Origin: an uncultured Alphaproteobacteria bacterium
Lineage (GTDB): Bacteria; Pseudomonadota; Alphaproteobacteria; Rickettsiales; Midichloriaceae
NCBI GenBank assembly: GCA_903860855.1
Contig: CAIOSF010000235.1
Location: 1 to 8,224 of the forward strand
DNA length: 8,224 nt
Direction of reading: 5' to 3'
How positions within the stretch are numbered: position 1 is the first letter of the stretch; every line of letters starts with the position of its first letter. Positions 1-6,948 of this stretch are shown here, in pieces. The translations under genes and the position numbers were made by a program. Below the pieces are notes generated by a model. The model saw only the letters and a list, made by a program, of their open reading frames with translations. It did not search any database and was not told where the DNA came from.

Positions 1-518
1 CCACCGTTTACTAATAGATTTGGGAAGCGGGCGGGGAGGACTTTTGGTTCAATTTCGGAGCCATCGTAGTTATCTTGAAAATCAACTGTGTCCTTTTCTA
101 TGTCAGCTAGTAACGCTTCATCTGAAATACGCGCCAATCTCGCCTCGGTGTAACGCATTTGAGCTGGTGAATCACCATCGATCGAGCCGAAGTTACCCTG
201 ACCATCTATCAGGGGATGCATGAGAGAGAATGGTTGTGTCATGCGAGCTAGAGAAGAATATATAGGAGCATCTCCATGTGGGTGGTATTTACCCATAACT
301 TCACCGACAACCCTGGCTGATTTGCGATAAGGCTTGTTATAGTGGTTACCGGTATTATGCATAGCATAGAGAGTACGTCTATGTACCGGTTTCATGCCAT
401 CACGATAATCAGGGAGTGCGCGGCTTACAATGACGCTTACAGCATAGTCTAGATATGACTGCTGCATCTCTGATTCAATAGAAACTTGAAAAATTCCAGT
501 TTTGTTATTTGTGGACAA
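1..518 (-). CDS. gyrA: DNA gyrase subunit A, N-terminal part (cut by window edge)
   Basis: This is the N-terminal part of the catalytic DNA-cleaving subunit of gyrase, which with GyrB introduces negative supercoils. About 172 residues are visible and the frame is open to the left edge. Conserved blocks seen in order are [67 protein letters not shown] and [16 protein letters not shown]; the last and IDGDS favour GyrA over ParC, although the catalytic Tyr region is only just reached (RYTEARLA contains it). The TTG at 518-516 is chosen as start because it gives a typical-length leader (about 20 residues before SYLDY). No clear Shine-Dalgarno precedes it; the next in-frame ATG (467-465) would cut into the conserved region. 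Oddity: the quinolone pocket reads [15 protein letters not shown], so E. coli positions 83, 84 and 87 are Ala, Pro and Ser. The gene diverges from pheT. Confidence 0.95.
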   Translation of the reverse strand, partial: MSTNNKTGIFQVSIESEMQQSYLDYAVSVIVSRALPDYRDGMKPVHRRTLYAMHNTGNHYNKPYRKSARVVGEVMGKYHPHGDAPIYSSLARMTQPFSLMHPLIDGQGNFGSIDGDSPAQMRYTEARLARISDEALLADIEKDTVDFQDNYDGSEIEPKVLPARFPNLLVNG

Positions 519-555
519 GGAAACTTACTAGTGAATGATTTTGGTAGGGCGATTC

Positions 556-571
556 TAGTAGAAAACTACTA
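556..571. repeat. Short perfect hairpin in the presumed gyrA leader
   Basis: TAGTAG and CTACTA form a 6-bp perfect stem around an AAAA loop (plus-strand reading). On the minus strand it would lie about 40 bases upstream of the chosen gyrA TTG start. There is no U-tract after it in that direction, so it does not look like a terminator; any regulatory role is speculation. Confidence 0.3.
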
Positions 572-660
572 AAAATAAAGCAAAACTTTACCTTTTGCAG
601 GTGTAGAGGCGGTTGCCTATGCGTTGCTCATGCTAACGAGGTGCTACTTTTTCATCCGTG

Positions 661-688
661 CTTATATCGAGGGTTGAGTTAATATCAA
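661..688 (-). promoter_or_regulatory. Candidate sigma-70 type promoter for gyrA
   Basis: Read on the minus strand, TTGATA (688-683) is followed after 16 bases by TATAAG (666-661). This is a good -35/-10 pair pointing at gyrA and would give a leader of roughly 135 bases. It was found by eye only; AT-rich DNA produces such matches by chance. Confidence 0.4.
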
Positions 689-810
689 GTCCTCATTTTA
701 AATCGCTATCTCGTTCTTTTTCTCCTATATTTATAGTTAGGTTATGCAATATCATCGCTCTTTGCATCGTTTTATCTGGGAATTGGTAGGAGGAGATGGC
801 TGGCATAGTA

Positions 811-819
811 TGCTAAAAT
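811..819 (+). promoter_or_regulatory. Candidate extended -10 promoter for pheT
   Basis: TGCTAAAAT is an extended -10 (TGn plus TAAAAT). No good -35 sits at the expected distance, which an extended -10 can tolerate. Transcription would begin at about 826, upstream of all three possible pheT starts (860, 926, 941). Confidence 0.35.
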
Positions 820-846
820 AAGGCTTAGTATCGGTCAAGTTATACC

Positions 847-943
847 AAAGGTAGATGAGATGGTAATAAAATATACTTGTAACCTTGCTCTATCATCTAT
901 ATTCTGCAGCTCAATTGGAGAATATTTGATACAGCAAATAATG
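847..943 (+). promoter_or_regulatory. Three competing start sites at the 5' end of pheT
   Basis: The same open frame offers ATG at 860 preceded by AAAGG (847-851, 8-base spacing), TTG at 926 preceded by GGAG (917-920, 5-base spacing), and ATG at 941 with GGAG 20 bases away. Only the ATG at 941 begins exactly at the family-typical N-terminus (MQLTLEWLKKYLD). The two upstream starts have better ribosome-binding spacing, so the real protein may carry 5 or 27 extra residues, or the 860 start may be a chance match. Confidence 0.45.
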
Positions 944-3796
944 CAACTAACTCTGGAGTGGCTTAAGAAATATCTCGATGTTAAGCATGATGTGAGTCTC
1001 GATCGTATAGAGAAAACCTTAAGCGATATAGGTCTTGAAGTTGAGGAAATTGTCGATAATACTACAAAATATAAATCATTTGTTATTGTGCATGTTGAAG
1101 AAGCTATACCACATCCAAACGCTGATAAACTAAAATTATGCAAGGTTTTTGATGGTCAGAATAGACTTCAGATTGTTTGTGGCGCTAGCAATGCCAGGGC
1201 TGGTATTAACGTCGTTTTGGCACCAATAGGATCAGTTATTCCAGGCAACGGTTTGGTGATTAAAGCTAGTAAAATTCGTGGAATTGAAAGTCAGGGGATG
1301 CTTTGTTCAGCGGAGGAGCTTTGTCTGGGTGGGGCAACCAATTACAATCATAACTATACGCAAGAAAATGAAGGGCAGATAAGTGATGGTATCATTGAAT
1401 TACCAGCAAATGCAGGGATTGGAATATTATTTGCTGATTTCGCCAATCTTAACTCGGTGGTGTTTACGATCGGGTTGACTCCAAACCGTCGACTTGATGC
1501 CGCTTGTGTGATGGGAATAGCGAGAGATCTTGCCTCTGCTGGCCTTGGGAGATTTAAGGATTTTTTGGCGCAATTTGCCGAAAATCATTCCGTCACTGAC
1601 CATAAATTTAGTGTAAATATACCTCATTTGAAGGCAAAAACAATTGATGAAATGCAAAGTCTCGATGGCATTAAAGTAAGGGTAGATGAACCTAACCTTT
1701 GTCACGAACTTAGGTTGTTTTTGATTCAGAAAGTGGAATCAAGATATACTGGCCCCATCACTGATTGCTCACCAATTGAAAGTCATGGGTGTAAAGAGGT
1801 GGGGCTGCATATAGCCTCACAACTCTCTGCCATCGGTCATGACTACCAGCTACCCCTGGTCATGCTATCAAATTTTGCGATGTTTGATGCTGGTAGGCCA
1901 AACCACATGTATGATGCCGATAAAATTCATGGTTCTATTATTGTACGTTTATCTGAGAAAGGAGAGGAATTCAAGGCATTAAATGGTAATAGTTATACTC
2001 TTCCTGAGGGTTTGCTTGTAGTTGCTGACGAAGAGGAGATACTCTCTGTAGCTGGAGTGATGGGAGGAGAGGGGAGTAAAATCACAGAGAATACCAATAG
2101 TATTATAGTTGAAATTGCAAATTTTAATCGAGATGCCATTGCTAATTCTGGCAGAATCCTAAATATACATAGTGATTCACGTTATCGATTTGAAGGTGGT
2201 ATCGATTCCGGCATAGGGGAGAGATTTGAAAACTACTTAGTAGATTTGATAAAACAAAACTGCGGCGGTGAGTTGATTAATAAGCTTTGTATCGATGGTA
2301 ATAAGCCAAATTATGTGGAGAAAGTTGTTTTTAATCCAACATTAGTAGATGGAATGGTTGGGCACCCTATAGATAAACAAAAGATAATTCAAATTCTCTC
2401 TGTTCTTGGCTTCCATGTTGATATTATTGCAGATTCTACATGGCATCTGCCAGTACCAAGTCATAGATTGGGAGATGTTTGTACACAAGAAGATGTAGTG
2501 GAAGAAATAGTACGTATGCATGGCATTGGTAGTATTCCCTCTGCAAGAATGGAAATAAGTCCTATATTATCCCATGATTCAGTTATAGATAATCTGAGAA
2601 AAGCTAAAAAAAATCTATATGCAAGAGAAATGATGGAGGTGCTTACTTGGTCATTCATTGATAGAGATGATTATCTACTGTTTAATAATTGCAATAATTG
2701 TACTGTTTTTGATGTAGAGAGCGGTGATGATAGGGATAATAATGGTAAAATTAAGACTGATAATGAAAAGATAACAAGTACAAACATACCAAGTATAAAT
2801 AATCCAATTAGTAAGGATATGGCCGTAATGAGGTCATCTATAATTCCAAGTCATTTGCGAATTGCCGCTGCTAATCTCAATAGAAACCAGAAAAACATCT
2901 CATTATTTGAGTGTGCTAAGATTTATGAATTAAATGACAATAAATCAAATAATAATAAAGCTGGTGCGAACACACGGGAAAATGGCAAGAAGAAGGAAGT
3001 TGGTGATTCGGTTGATAATTTGCTAAATCACCTAGGTGGATCTAAGCCCAGCCCACGCGATGACATGCTTGCAAGTAGTGTGTCGGAGTCTCGATGTATA
3101 GCTGGGCTACGCATAGGTTATAACACTAAGAATAGTCTGCATGAGCAAGTAAGGGCATGGGATTTCTTTGATGTTAAGGCTGATGTAATGGGGGTTTTTA
3201 GCGCCTTTGGTGTAAGCGCTAAGGATGAGGATTATTCTATCGACCGCAAGGCCCCTGATTACTATCACCCTGGCAAGAGTGCGGCCATTTTTTTAGGAAA
3301 AACTCTATTTGCTTATTGTGGCGAGATTCATCCAGCAATTTGCAAAAAGTACGATATTCCAGGAGGTGCTTTGGCATTTGAAATTTTTATAGATAATATG
3401 CCAAATAAGAAAAAAAGCCTTACCCCTCAGGCTTTATCCAGATATCAAGAAGTCCAGAGAGATATAGCTTTTGTCATTGATGCCATGATACCATCTATTG
3501 AGTTAGTGAAAATTGCTTTGTCGACCAAGCTGGATATGGCAGTGGCTGGCATTATTCGTAATGTAGAAATGTTTGACGTTCACTTAGGGATAGTAGAGAA
3601 CACATCTATTGTGCAGTCAAATGTAGATGACAAAGATATAGGCGGCCAAATAAAGGAAAAAAAATCTGTCGCTTTGCGTCTTACACTACAGGCCGATGAT
3701 CGAACCTTGGGTGATGGCGAAATTCAGGCGGCATTACAATCAGTAATTGACGCAATCATTGAGAGGTGTAATGCAAAAATTCGAGATGGGAGCTGA
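941..3796 (+). CDS. pheT: Phenylalanyl-tRNA synthetase beta subunit, with insertions
   Basis: PheT pairs with PheS in a cytoplasmic alpha2-beta2 enzyme that charges tRNA-Phe; the beta chain edits mischarged Tyr and binds tRNA. Domains in the 951-residue form: N-terminal helix (MQLTLEWLKKYLD), EMAP-type OB fold at about 45-125 (HPNADKLKLCKV, VCGASN, SQGMLCSAEEL), B3/B4 editing domain at about 250-425 (GRPNHMYDADKI, VAGVMGGEGS, RYRFEGGID), B5 at about 460-536 (PSHRLGDV, QEDVVEEIVRMHGI), the catalytic-like core to about 813, and the ferredoxin-fold anticodon-binding domain at about 830-950 (RYQEVQRDIAF, NVEMFDVHLG, DDRTLGDGEIQ). Bacterial PheT is usually about 800 residues; the excess comes mainly from polar Asn/Asp/Lys-rich insertions at about 586-620, 664-715 and 882-907, plus a small one at about 131-145. 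No pheS is visible beside it. Start choice is discussed separately. Confidence 0.95.
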   Translation: MQLTLEWLKKYLDVKHDVSLDRIEKTLSDIGLEVEEIVDNTTKYKSFVIVHVEEAIPHPNADKLKLCKVFDGQNRLQIVCGASNARAGINVVLAPIGSVIPGNGLVIKASKIRGIESQGMLCSAEELCLGGATNYNHNYTQENEGQISDGIIELPANAGIGILFADFANLNSVVFTIGLTPNRRLDAACVMGIARDLASAGLGRFKDFLAQFAENHSVTDHKFSVNIPHLKAKTIDEMQSLDGIKVRVDEPNLCHELRLFLIQKVESRYTGPITDCSPIESHGCKEVGLHIASQLSAIGHDYQLPLVMLSNFAMFDAGRPNHMYDADKIHGSIIVRLSEKGEEFKALNGNSYTLPEGLLVVADEEEILSVAGVMGGEGSKITENTNSIIVEIANFNRDAIANSGRILNIHSDSRYRFEGGIDSGIGERFENYLVDLIKQNCGGELINKLCIDGNKPNYVEKVVFNPTLVDGMVGHPIDKQKIIQILSVLGFHVDIIADSTWHLPVPSHRLGDVCTQEDVVEEIVRMHGIGSIPSARMEISPILSHDSVIDNLRKAKKNLYAREMMEVLTWSFIDRDDYLLFNNCNNCTVFDVESGDDRDNNGKIKTDNEKITSTNIPSINNPISKDMAVMRSSIIPSHLRIAAANLNRNQKNISLFECAKIYELNDNKSNNNKAGANTRENGKKKEVGDSVDNLLNHLGGSKPSPRDDMLASSVSESRCIAGLRIGYNTKNSLHEQVRAWDFFDVKADVMGVFSAFGVSAKDEDYSIDRKAPDYYHPGKSAAIFLGKTLFAYCGEIHPAICKKYDIPGGALAFEIFIDNMPNKKKSLTPQALSRYQEVQRDIAFVIDAMIPSIELVKIALSTKLDMAVAGIIRNVEMFDVHLGIVENTSIVQSNVDDKDIGGQIKEKKSVALRLTLQADDRTLGDGEIQAALQSVIDAIIERCNAKIRDGS

Positions 3797-3919
3797 TTAT
3801 CGATGGTTTTGTGTGAAGTAAAATTTGGCTTTTTGTTACTTAGCGCATGAAGTTATTTGTTCAAAATGGAGAGCTGGCATAATGAGCATTTCATTGGATT
3901 TTGGCATGTCTTAAAGGGA

Positions 3920-3994
3920 TGGCTGGGGTAGATGGATTCGAACCACCGGATGCTGGTATCAAAAACCAGTGCCTTACCACTTGGCTATACCCCA
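3920..3994 (-). tRNA. tRNA-Gln (anticodon UUG)
   Basis: The minus strand folds as a full cloverleaf with acceptor TGGGGTA/TACCCCA, anticodon stem CTGGT/ACCAG around the loop TTTTGAT (anticodon TTG, reading CAA and probably CAG), and T-arm GGTGG-TTCGAAT-CCATC with one G-U pair. Discriminator G73 is followed by an encoded CCA (3922-3920). It closely resembles ordinary bacterial tRNA-Gln(UUG). A TATTAT at 4007-4002 on the same strand ends 7 bases before the mature 5' end and may be the -10 box; no convincing -35 was seen. The gene converges with pheT. Confidence 0.95.
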
Positions 3995-4066
3995 AAAAAC
4001 TATAATAAGTAGATCAACCGAAAGAAGATCGATACCAATCGCACTCAAGGCTACATACATCATGTA

Positions 4067-4095
4067 AACAAAATGCTACGATGAACAAAATGCTA
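4067..4095. repeat. Two direct copies of AACAAAATGCTA
   Basis: AACAAAATGCTA occurs at 4067-4078 and again at 4084-4095. The surrounding bases (ATG before, ACG after, with small changes) suggest an imperfect tandem duplication of about 17-18 bases. No function is apparent. Confidence 0.5.
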
Positions 4096-4117
4096 AACGA
4101 AATATGAATACTCTGCT

Positions 4118-4151
4118 AAAAAATCTGAGAGTACAGCGTTTTACTGTACTC
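4118..4151 (-). terminator. Terminator-like hairpin on the minus strand
   Basis: GAGTACAG (4129-4136) and CTGTACTC (4144-4151) form a perfect 8-bp stem with a 7-base loop. Read on the minus strand it is followed after 5 bases by six Ts (4123-4118), as in an intrinsic terminator. The 5-base gap weakens it. No intact minus-strand gene lies upstream (higher coordinates) until ruvB, so it may be a relic, or serve an unseen transcript, or insulate tRNA-Gln. Confidence 0.4.
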
Positions 4152-4351
4152 CATGAGGCAACAAAACTAGTGCATAAAATGCACGGCGCTATTATACGCA
4201 TAAAACTTAATCATTTGCAAACTGTTTATTTAGAGTAAATACTCATACCAAACTCAGTTTTGAACATCACATAACTGACTGATTATATACATTTTTAGAT
4301 CTTGCTTTGTATTTTTTCCTGTTTTACCATGAAGCTTAGGGTTCATATGGT

Positions 4352-4384
4352 GATACTCTGATACTCTGATACTCTGATACTCTG
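4352..4384. repeat. Four perfect tandem copies of an 8-bp unit
   Basis: GATACTCT is repeated four times without error (4352-4383), with one base of a fifth copy. It ends 22 bases before the GTG that opens the decayed reading frame at 4406. An 8-bp unit is a typical slippage-prone microsatellite in the size class that causes phase variation elsewhere; here copy number would alter spacing upstream of the relic rather than its frame. Confidence 0.8.
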
Positions 4385-4405
4385 CGATATAAATTTTAAA
4401 ATTTA

Positions 4406-5005
4406 GTGGGAAAACGGATGCAAGGAAATGGAAGCGAGAATGATGCAAAAAAGTTTGCAATAATGGCGGATCCGACCGTTATTGCGGTTAGGGCTGCTTT
4501 AGATAAGATGGGTATCCCCGTTATCCTGGTCTATGAGGGGCCTATCCAGAGCAGTTTTGTGAAGCGGCAAATAGGGGTGATAAATCGTTAGCTATGTTCG
4601 TATTAGCGAAAGTGGTTGAAGTCCAGGTCATGACCCATGTACCGGAGATAAAGGGTGATCTCGATAGCCTGCTAAAAGTCGATGAATAACATGGTAAAAA
4701 ACAAGTTGAGGGTTTTATTATCGACTGTTTTACTCTTTTAAAAGCATTTTGCAATAATGAGAATGAAGTCCCTGCTAAGCTTAAGGTGAGCGCTAAGCAA
4801 TTCGCTATCGATTATGTCGAGGAGCTTAATAAGGTGGATGGGCAATCTTGATAAGAGATTGCTCAACCTGGTAAATAATCTCCAAGGCTCTCTGGAAGCA
4901 ACGCTTAATGAGGCTAAAGATATTAGCAAATAGCCAGTGGGCTTCGTTGATAAGCTAAGTTCACAAGAGAAAGGAAGGGATGATAAAGGTAAAGTTATCG
5001 GGTAG
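4406..5005 (+). pseudogene. Decayed coding relic, family not recognised
   Basis: The plus strand holds three protein-like blocks that join only through frameshifts and stops. Block 1 (4406 to about 4555, GTG start) includes ADPTVIAVRAALDKMGIPV. Block 2, in the -1 frame from about 4556 to 4848, includes DKSLAMFVLAKVVEVQV and AKLKVSAKQFAIDYVEELNK with an in-frame TAA at 4687 and stops at 4849 and 4852. Block 3, back in the first frame from about 4847, includes DKRLLNLVNNLQGSLEATLN with a TAG at 4931 and another at 5003. The pieces are helix-rich and polar, with gene-like codon use, which argues for a former gene rather than noise. I do not recognise a family and assign no function. The tandem repeat at 4352-4384 lies just upstream. 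Confidence 0.4.
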
Positions 5006-5131
5006 ATAGTGCTGGCAGAGATATCGTGATGGGCTGTAGCCGAGTTTTTTCAACAATGCCGAACTTATCGCGGTGGTGTCAGCTCAATTTTAGATGCATA
5101 CTAAACTTAATTGACTAATGTCATAAACCAA

Positions 5132-5920
5132 ATGATGGATTCCAATTCTCACCGCAACAGTCCTCGCCAAAGCTTAAACTCGCACCATATCTCACCTCCT
5201 GTGGCTATAATCGCGAATGCTACTCCAAGACTCAACAAATGGATCTTGGATCGTATTCTAGCAGATTCTAGATTGGAAGCAGGATCTGGTGGCATTATAC
5301 CAGTTTCCGAATTAAATGTGGGATCTGGTATTGTCCCTCCCAGCCATATCATTTGCTTAGATGGCATATTTCGTCATGCCTACAGAGCTGGTATACGACC
5401 TGATGTGATCCTAGGAGATCTTGATTCAATAACGAAAAATGATATCAGGCTAGCGAAGGAATTAGATATACCTGTCTTATCAATGCCAGATCAAAATCAT
5501 TCTGATTTTGCTAAAGGCATTAGCTATTGTCTTGAGAAGTATCCTAATACAGAGATTGTTATATACAATGCTCTGGGCGGTGACCGCCTTGACCATACCC
5601 TAGTAAATCTTGGTTATTTAAAGAGGTTTTTTTCTAAAAACAGGACGATCATTTTGGTTGAAAAATGGCAGAAAACTCAGTTTCATAGCAATGAGATACT
5701 TAGGATTCGTGGGCCGATAGGGTCAGATCTCGCTGTTATGTCTATGCCGAAAGCCAGGGTATCATCAAATGGCCTACTATATGACATGAAGGAAGCGGAG
5801 CTTGAGGTTGGTCGGTTTGAGAGCTCATCAAATGCTATGGCCTGCAGTGAGGCCATCATCATAATCGAGGGTGACTGCCTTGTGGTTTTGAGTCATTCTC
5901 AGGAATTGATGAGAGAATGA
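5132..5920 (+). CDS. Thiamine pyrophosphokinase
   Basis: This cytoplasmic enzyme transfers pyrophosphate from ATP to thiamine to make the cofactor thiamine diphosphate. Family motifs in the 262-residue form: VAIIANA near residue 24, ICLDGIFRHAYRAGIRPDVILGDLDSI at about 74-100 (written here as a range; key residues are the DG pair and GDLDS, metal and phosphate binding), PDQNHSD at 119-125, GGDRLDHTLVNLGYL at about 149-163, and the C-terminal substrate-site segment RFESSSNAM at about 228-236. The second Gly of the usual DGG is Ile. About 25 residues with an internal repeat separate the N-terminal strand from ICLDG. ATG at 5132 (or the adjacent 5135) is preferred; a TTG at 5111 is possible. None has a clear Shine-Dalgarno. 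It stands alone, with no thiamine synthesis gene nearby, which fits salvage of imported thiamine. Confidence 0.85.
   Translation: MMDSNSHRNSPRQSLNSHHISPPVAIIANATPRLNKWILDRILADSRLEAGSGGIIPVSELNVGSGIVPPSHIICLDGIFRHAYRAGIRPDVILGDLDSITKNDIRLAKELDIPVLSMPDQNHSDFAKGISYCLEKYPNTEIVIYNALGGDRLDHTLVNLGYLKRFFSKNRTIILVEKWQKTQFHSNEILRIRGPIGSDLAVMSMPKARVSSNGLLYDMKEAELEVGRFESSSNAMACSEAIIIIEGDCLVVLSHSQELMRE
5282..5329 (+). repeat. Imperfect 39-base duplication inside the thiamine kinase gene
   Basis: GGATCTGGT occurs at 5282-5290 and 5321-5329, in the same reading frame, 39 bases apart. The protein shows it as AGSGGIIP then VGSGIVPP, 13 residues apart. The repeat lies in the extra segment between the first strand and the ICLDG motif, so the insertion probably grew, at least partly, by local duplication. 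Confidence 0.55.
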
Positions 5921-6103
5921 ATATAGTAGCCAAGGAATTCATAGGGAATAAATGCAATCATAATATAAGCTCTCGAATTAAACATTATAAGGCGAGGGCG
6001 AATAGCCTATATATTATCACACTAGGGGACAAAAAAATATTTCAAAGACTAGTAAGATTCGTATCTTAGGACATTACAAGCATCTTAAGTATATAGAATG
6101 TTA

Positions 6104-6122
6104 CTAGGGCCTGTCATCAATC
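6104..6122. repeat. Left target duplication and terminal inverted repeat of the IS
   Basis: CTAG (6104-6107) is the target duplication and GGCCTGTCATCAATC (6108-6122) the left terminal repeat. It matches the right end perfectly over 15 bases and 19 of 22 when extended inward. Confidence 0.85.
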
Positions 6123-6187
6123 GAATTGACACATTGTCATACTTCTGCAATATTCATTTAAGGATAGGCAAAATTAATGGGTTATTG

Positions 6188-6948
6188 ATGCGTCGTTATG
6201 GGTTAAAGGATGAGCAATGTGATCGGATAAAGAATATATTACCTGGTCGAGAAGGTACTGATGGAGCTCACGCCAAGGATAATCGCCTCTTCATCGAGGC
6301 GGTGTTATATAGGTATCGTGCCGGTATACCGTGGCGAGATCTTCCAGCTCGTTTTGGTGACTTTAGAGTTGTGCATTTGCGTCATATGAGATGGAGTGAG
6401 AATGGAGTGTGGAATATGATATGCAAGGCATTAGCCATGGATGCTGATAATGAATATGCTATGATTGACTCAACCATAATTAGAGCCCATCAACATAGTT
6501 CTGGCGCTAAAAAAAAGAGCCGAATGATCATCAGGCCATTGGCAGGAGCTCAGGAGGCTTAAGTACAAAAATCCATGCAACATGCGATGCTTTAGGTAAT
6601 CCAACTGGATTTTGTCTTACGCCGGGACAAGCTCATGACCTGGAAGGGGCTGATATTCTAATCGAATCCATAAATGCTGGGGCTTTGCTTGCGGACAGAG
6701 CTTATGATGCCGATGATCGTATAATTGGCAAATTACAAGCAAGAGAATGTATTGCAGTCATACCATCTAAAGTTAATAGACTGAAAATTTGCGATTATGA
6801 CAAAGAGCTTTACAAAGCCAGACACTTAATCGAGAATTTCTTTGCGAAACTTAAACAATTCAGAGCCATCGCCACTCGCTATGATAAAACTGCTAGAAAC
6901 TTCCTGGATGCTATCTATCTAGTAGCCTCTTATATCTTGTTAACTTGA
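6188..6948 (+). CDS. IS5-family transposase, made by -1 frameshift (orfA + orfB)
   Basis: The enzyme cuts and joins the IS ends. orfA runs 6188-6562 (124 residues) and has the N-terminal DUF4096-type DNA-binding region (RYRAGIPWRDLPARFGDF, RWSENGVWNMI) and the first catalytic Asp in MIDSTIIRAHQH. The second frame opens straight after a TAA at 6508-6510 and runs to TGA at 6946-6948. A -1 slip on the A AAA AAG at 6511-6517 gives a 253-residue fusion with D94, D170 (LADRAYDAD) and E216 (KARHLIENFFAKLK), the complete DDE set, spaced as in the family. ATG at 6188 is chosen because homologues begin at about RRYGLKDEQ; upstream codons run back into the terminal repeat. orfA alone could act as a repressor, as in other two-frame ISs (inference). 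The stop codon overlaps the right terminal repeat. Confidence 0.88.
6511..6517 (+). promoter_or_regulatory. Slippery heptamer for programmed -1 frameshifting
   Basis: Within an eight-A run (6509-6516) followed by G, frame 0 reads AAA AAA AAG, so A AAA AAG is correctly phased for tandem lysine-tRNA slippage. The -1 frame is closed by TAA at 6508-6510 and the 0 frame ends at 6560-6562, so the join must occur in this 50-base interval. Adding one A by polymerase slippage on the A run would give the same protein. Confidence 0.8.

Larger units (their letters stand above)
519..859. other. Divergent intergenic region, gyrA / pheT
   Basis: About 340 bases carry no supported gene. In-frame stops (for example at about 628-630 read on the minus strand) bound the gyrA frame upstream. 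The region holds candidate promoters facing each way and a small hairpin; otherwise I see nothing recognisable, and no riboswitch or T-box-like structure could be identified by eye. Confidence 0.6.
3995..4351. other. Non-coding stretch with short repeats and hairpins
   Basis: I see no supportable gene here. It contains a 12-base direct repeat (4067-4095), a terminator-like hairpin on the minus strand (4118-4151), and a small hairpin GTGCAT-AAA-ATGCAC at 4170-4184. It may be eroded coding or mobile DNA, but nothing is recognisable. Confidence 0.5.

Noticed and set aside
20..223. Open frame of 67 codons on the plus strand
   Set aside because: It is antisense to strongly conserved gyrA codons and has no family resemblance.
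1..518. Topoisomerase IV subunit A (parC) instead of gyrA
   Set aside because: The blocks [10 protein letters not shown] and [13 protein letters not shown] are GyrA-type; ParC usually has GNIDGD-like and different sequence at these places.
860..940. Phenylalanine leader peptide controlling pheT
   Set aside because: The 27 extra codons contain one Phe only and no terminator/antiterminator pair was seen; the frame runs straight into pheT with no stop.
835..1143. Open frame of about 100 codons on the minus strand over the pheT 5' end
   Set aside because: It is antisense to conserved pheT sequence and its composition (Ser, Ile, Thr-rich) is that of a shadow frame.
3816..3841. AAGTAA...TTACTT stem as a pheT terminator
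   Set aside because: Only 6 weak base pairs around a 14-base loop and no T-tract after the stem.
4352..4384. CRISPR-like array
   Set aside because: The 8-bp units are directly abutting with no spacers; it is a microsatellite.
4254..4460. Minus-strand open frame of 68 codons
   Set aside because: It runs through the 8-bp tandem repeat and shows no recognisable motif or ribosome-binding site; the plus-strand relic explains part of it better.
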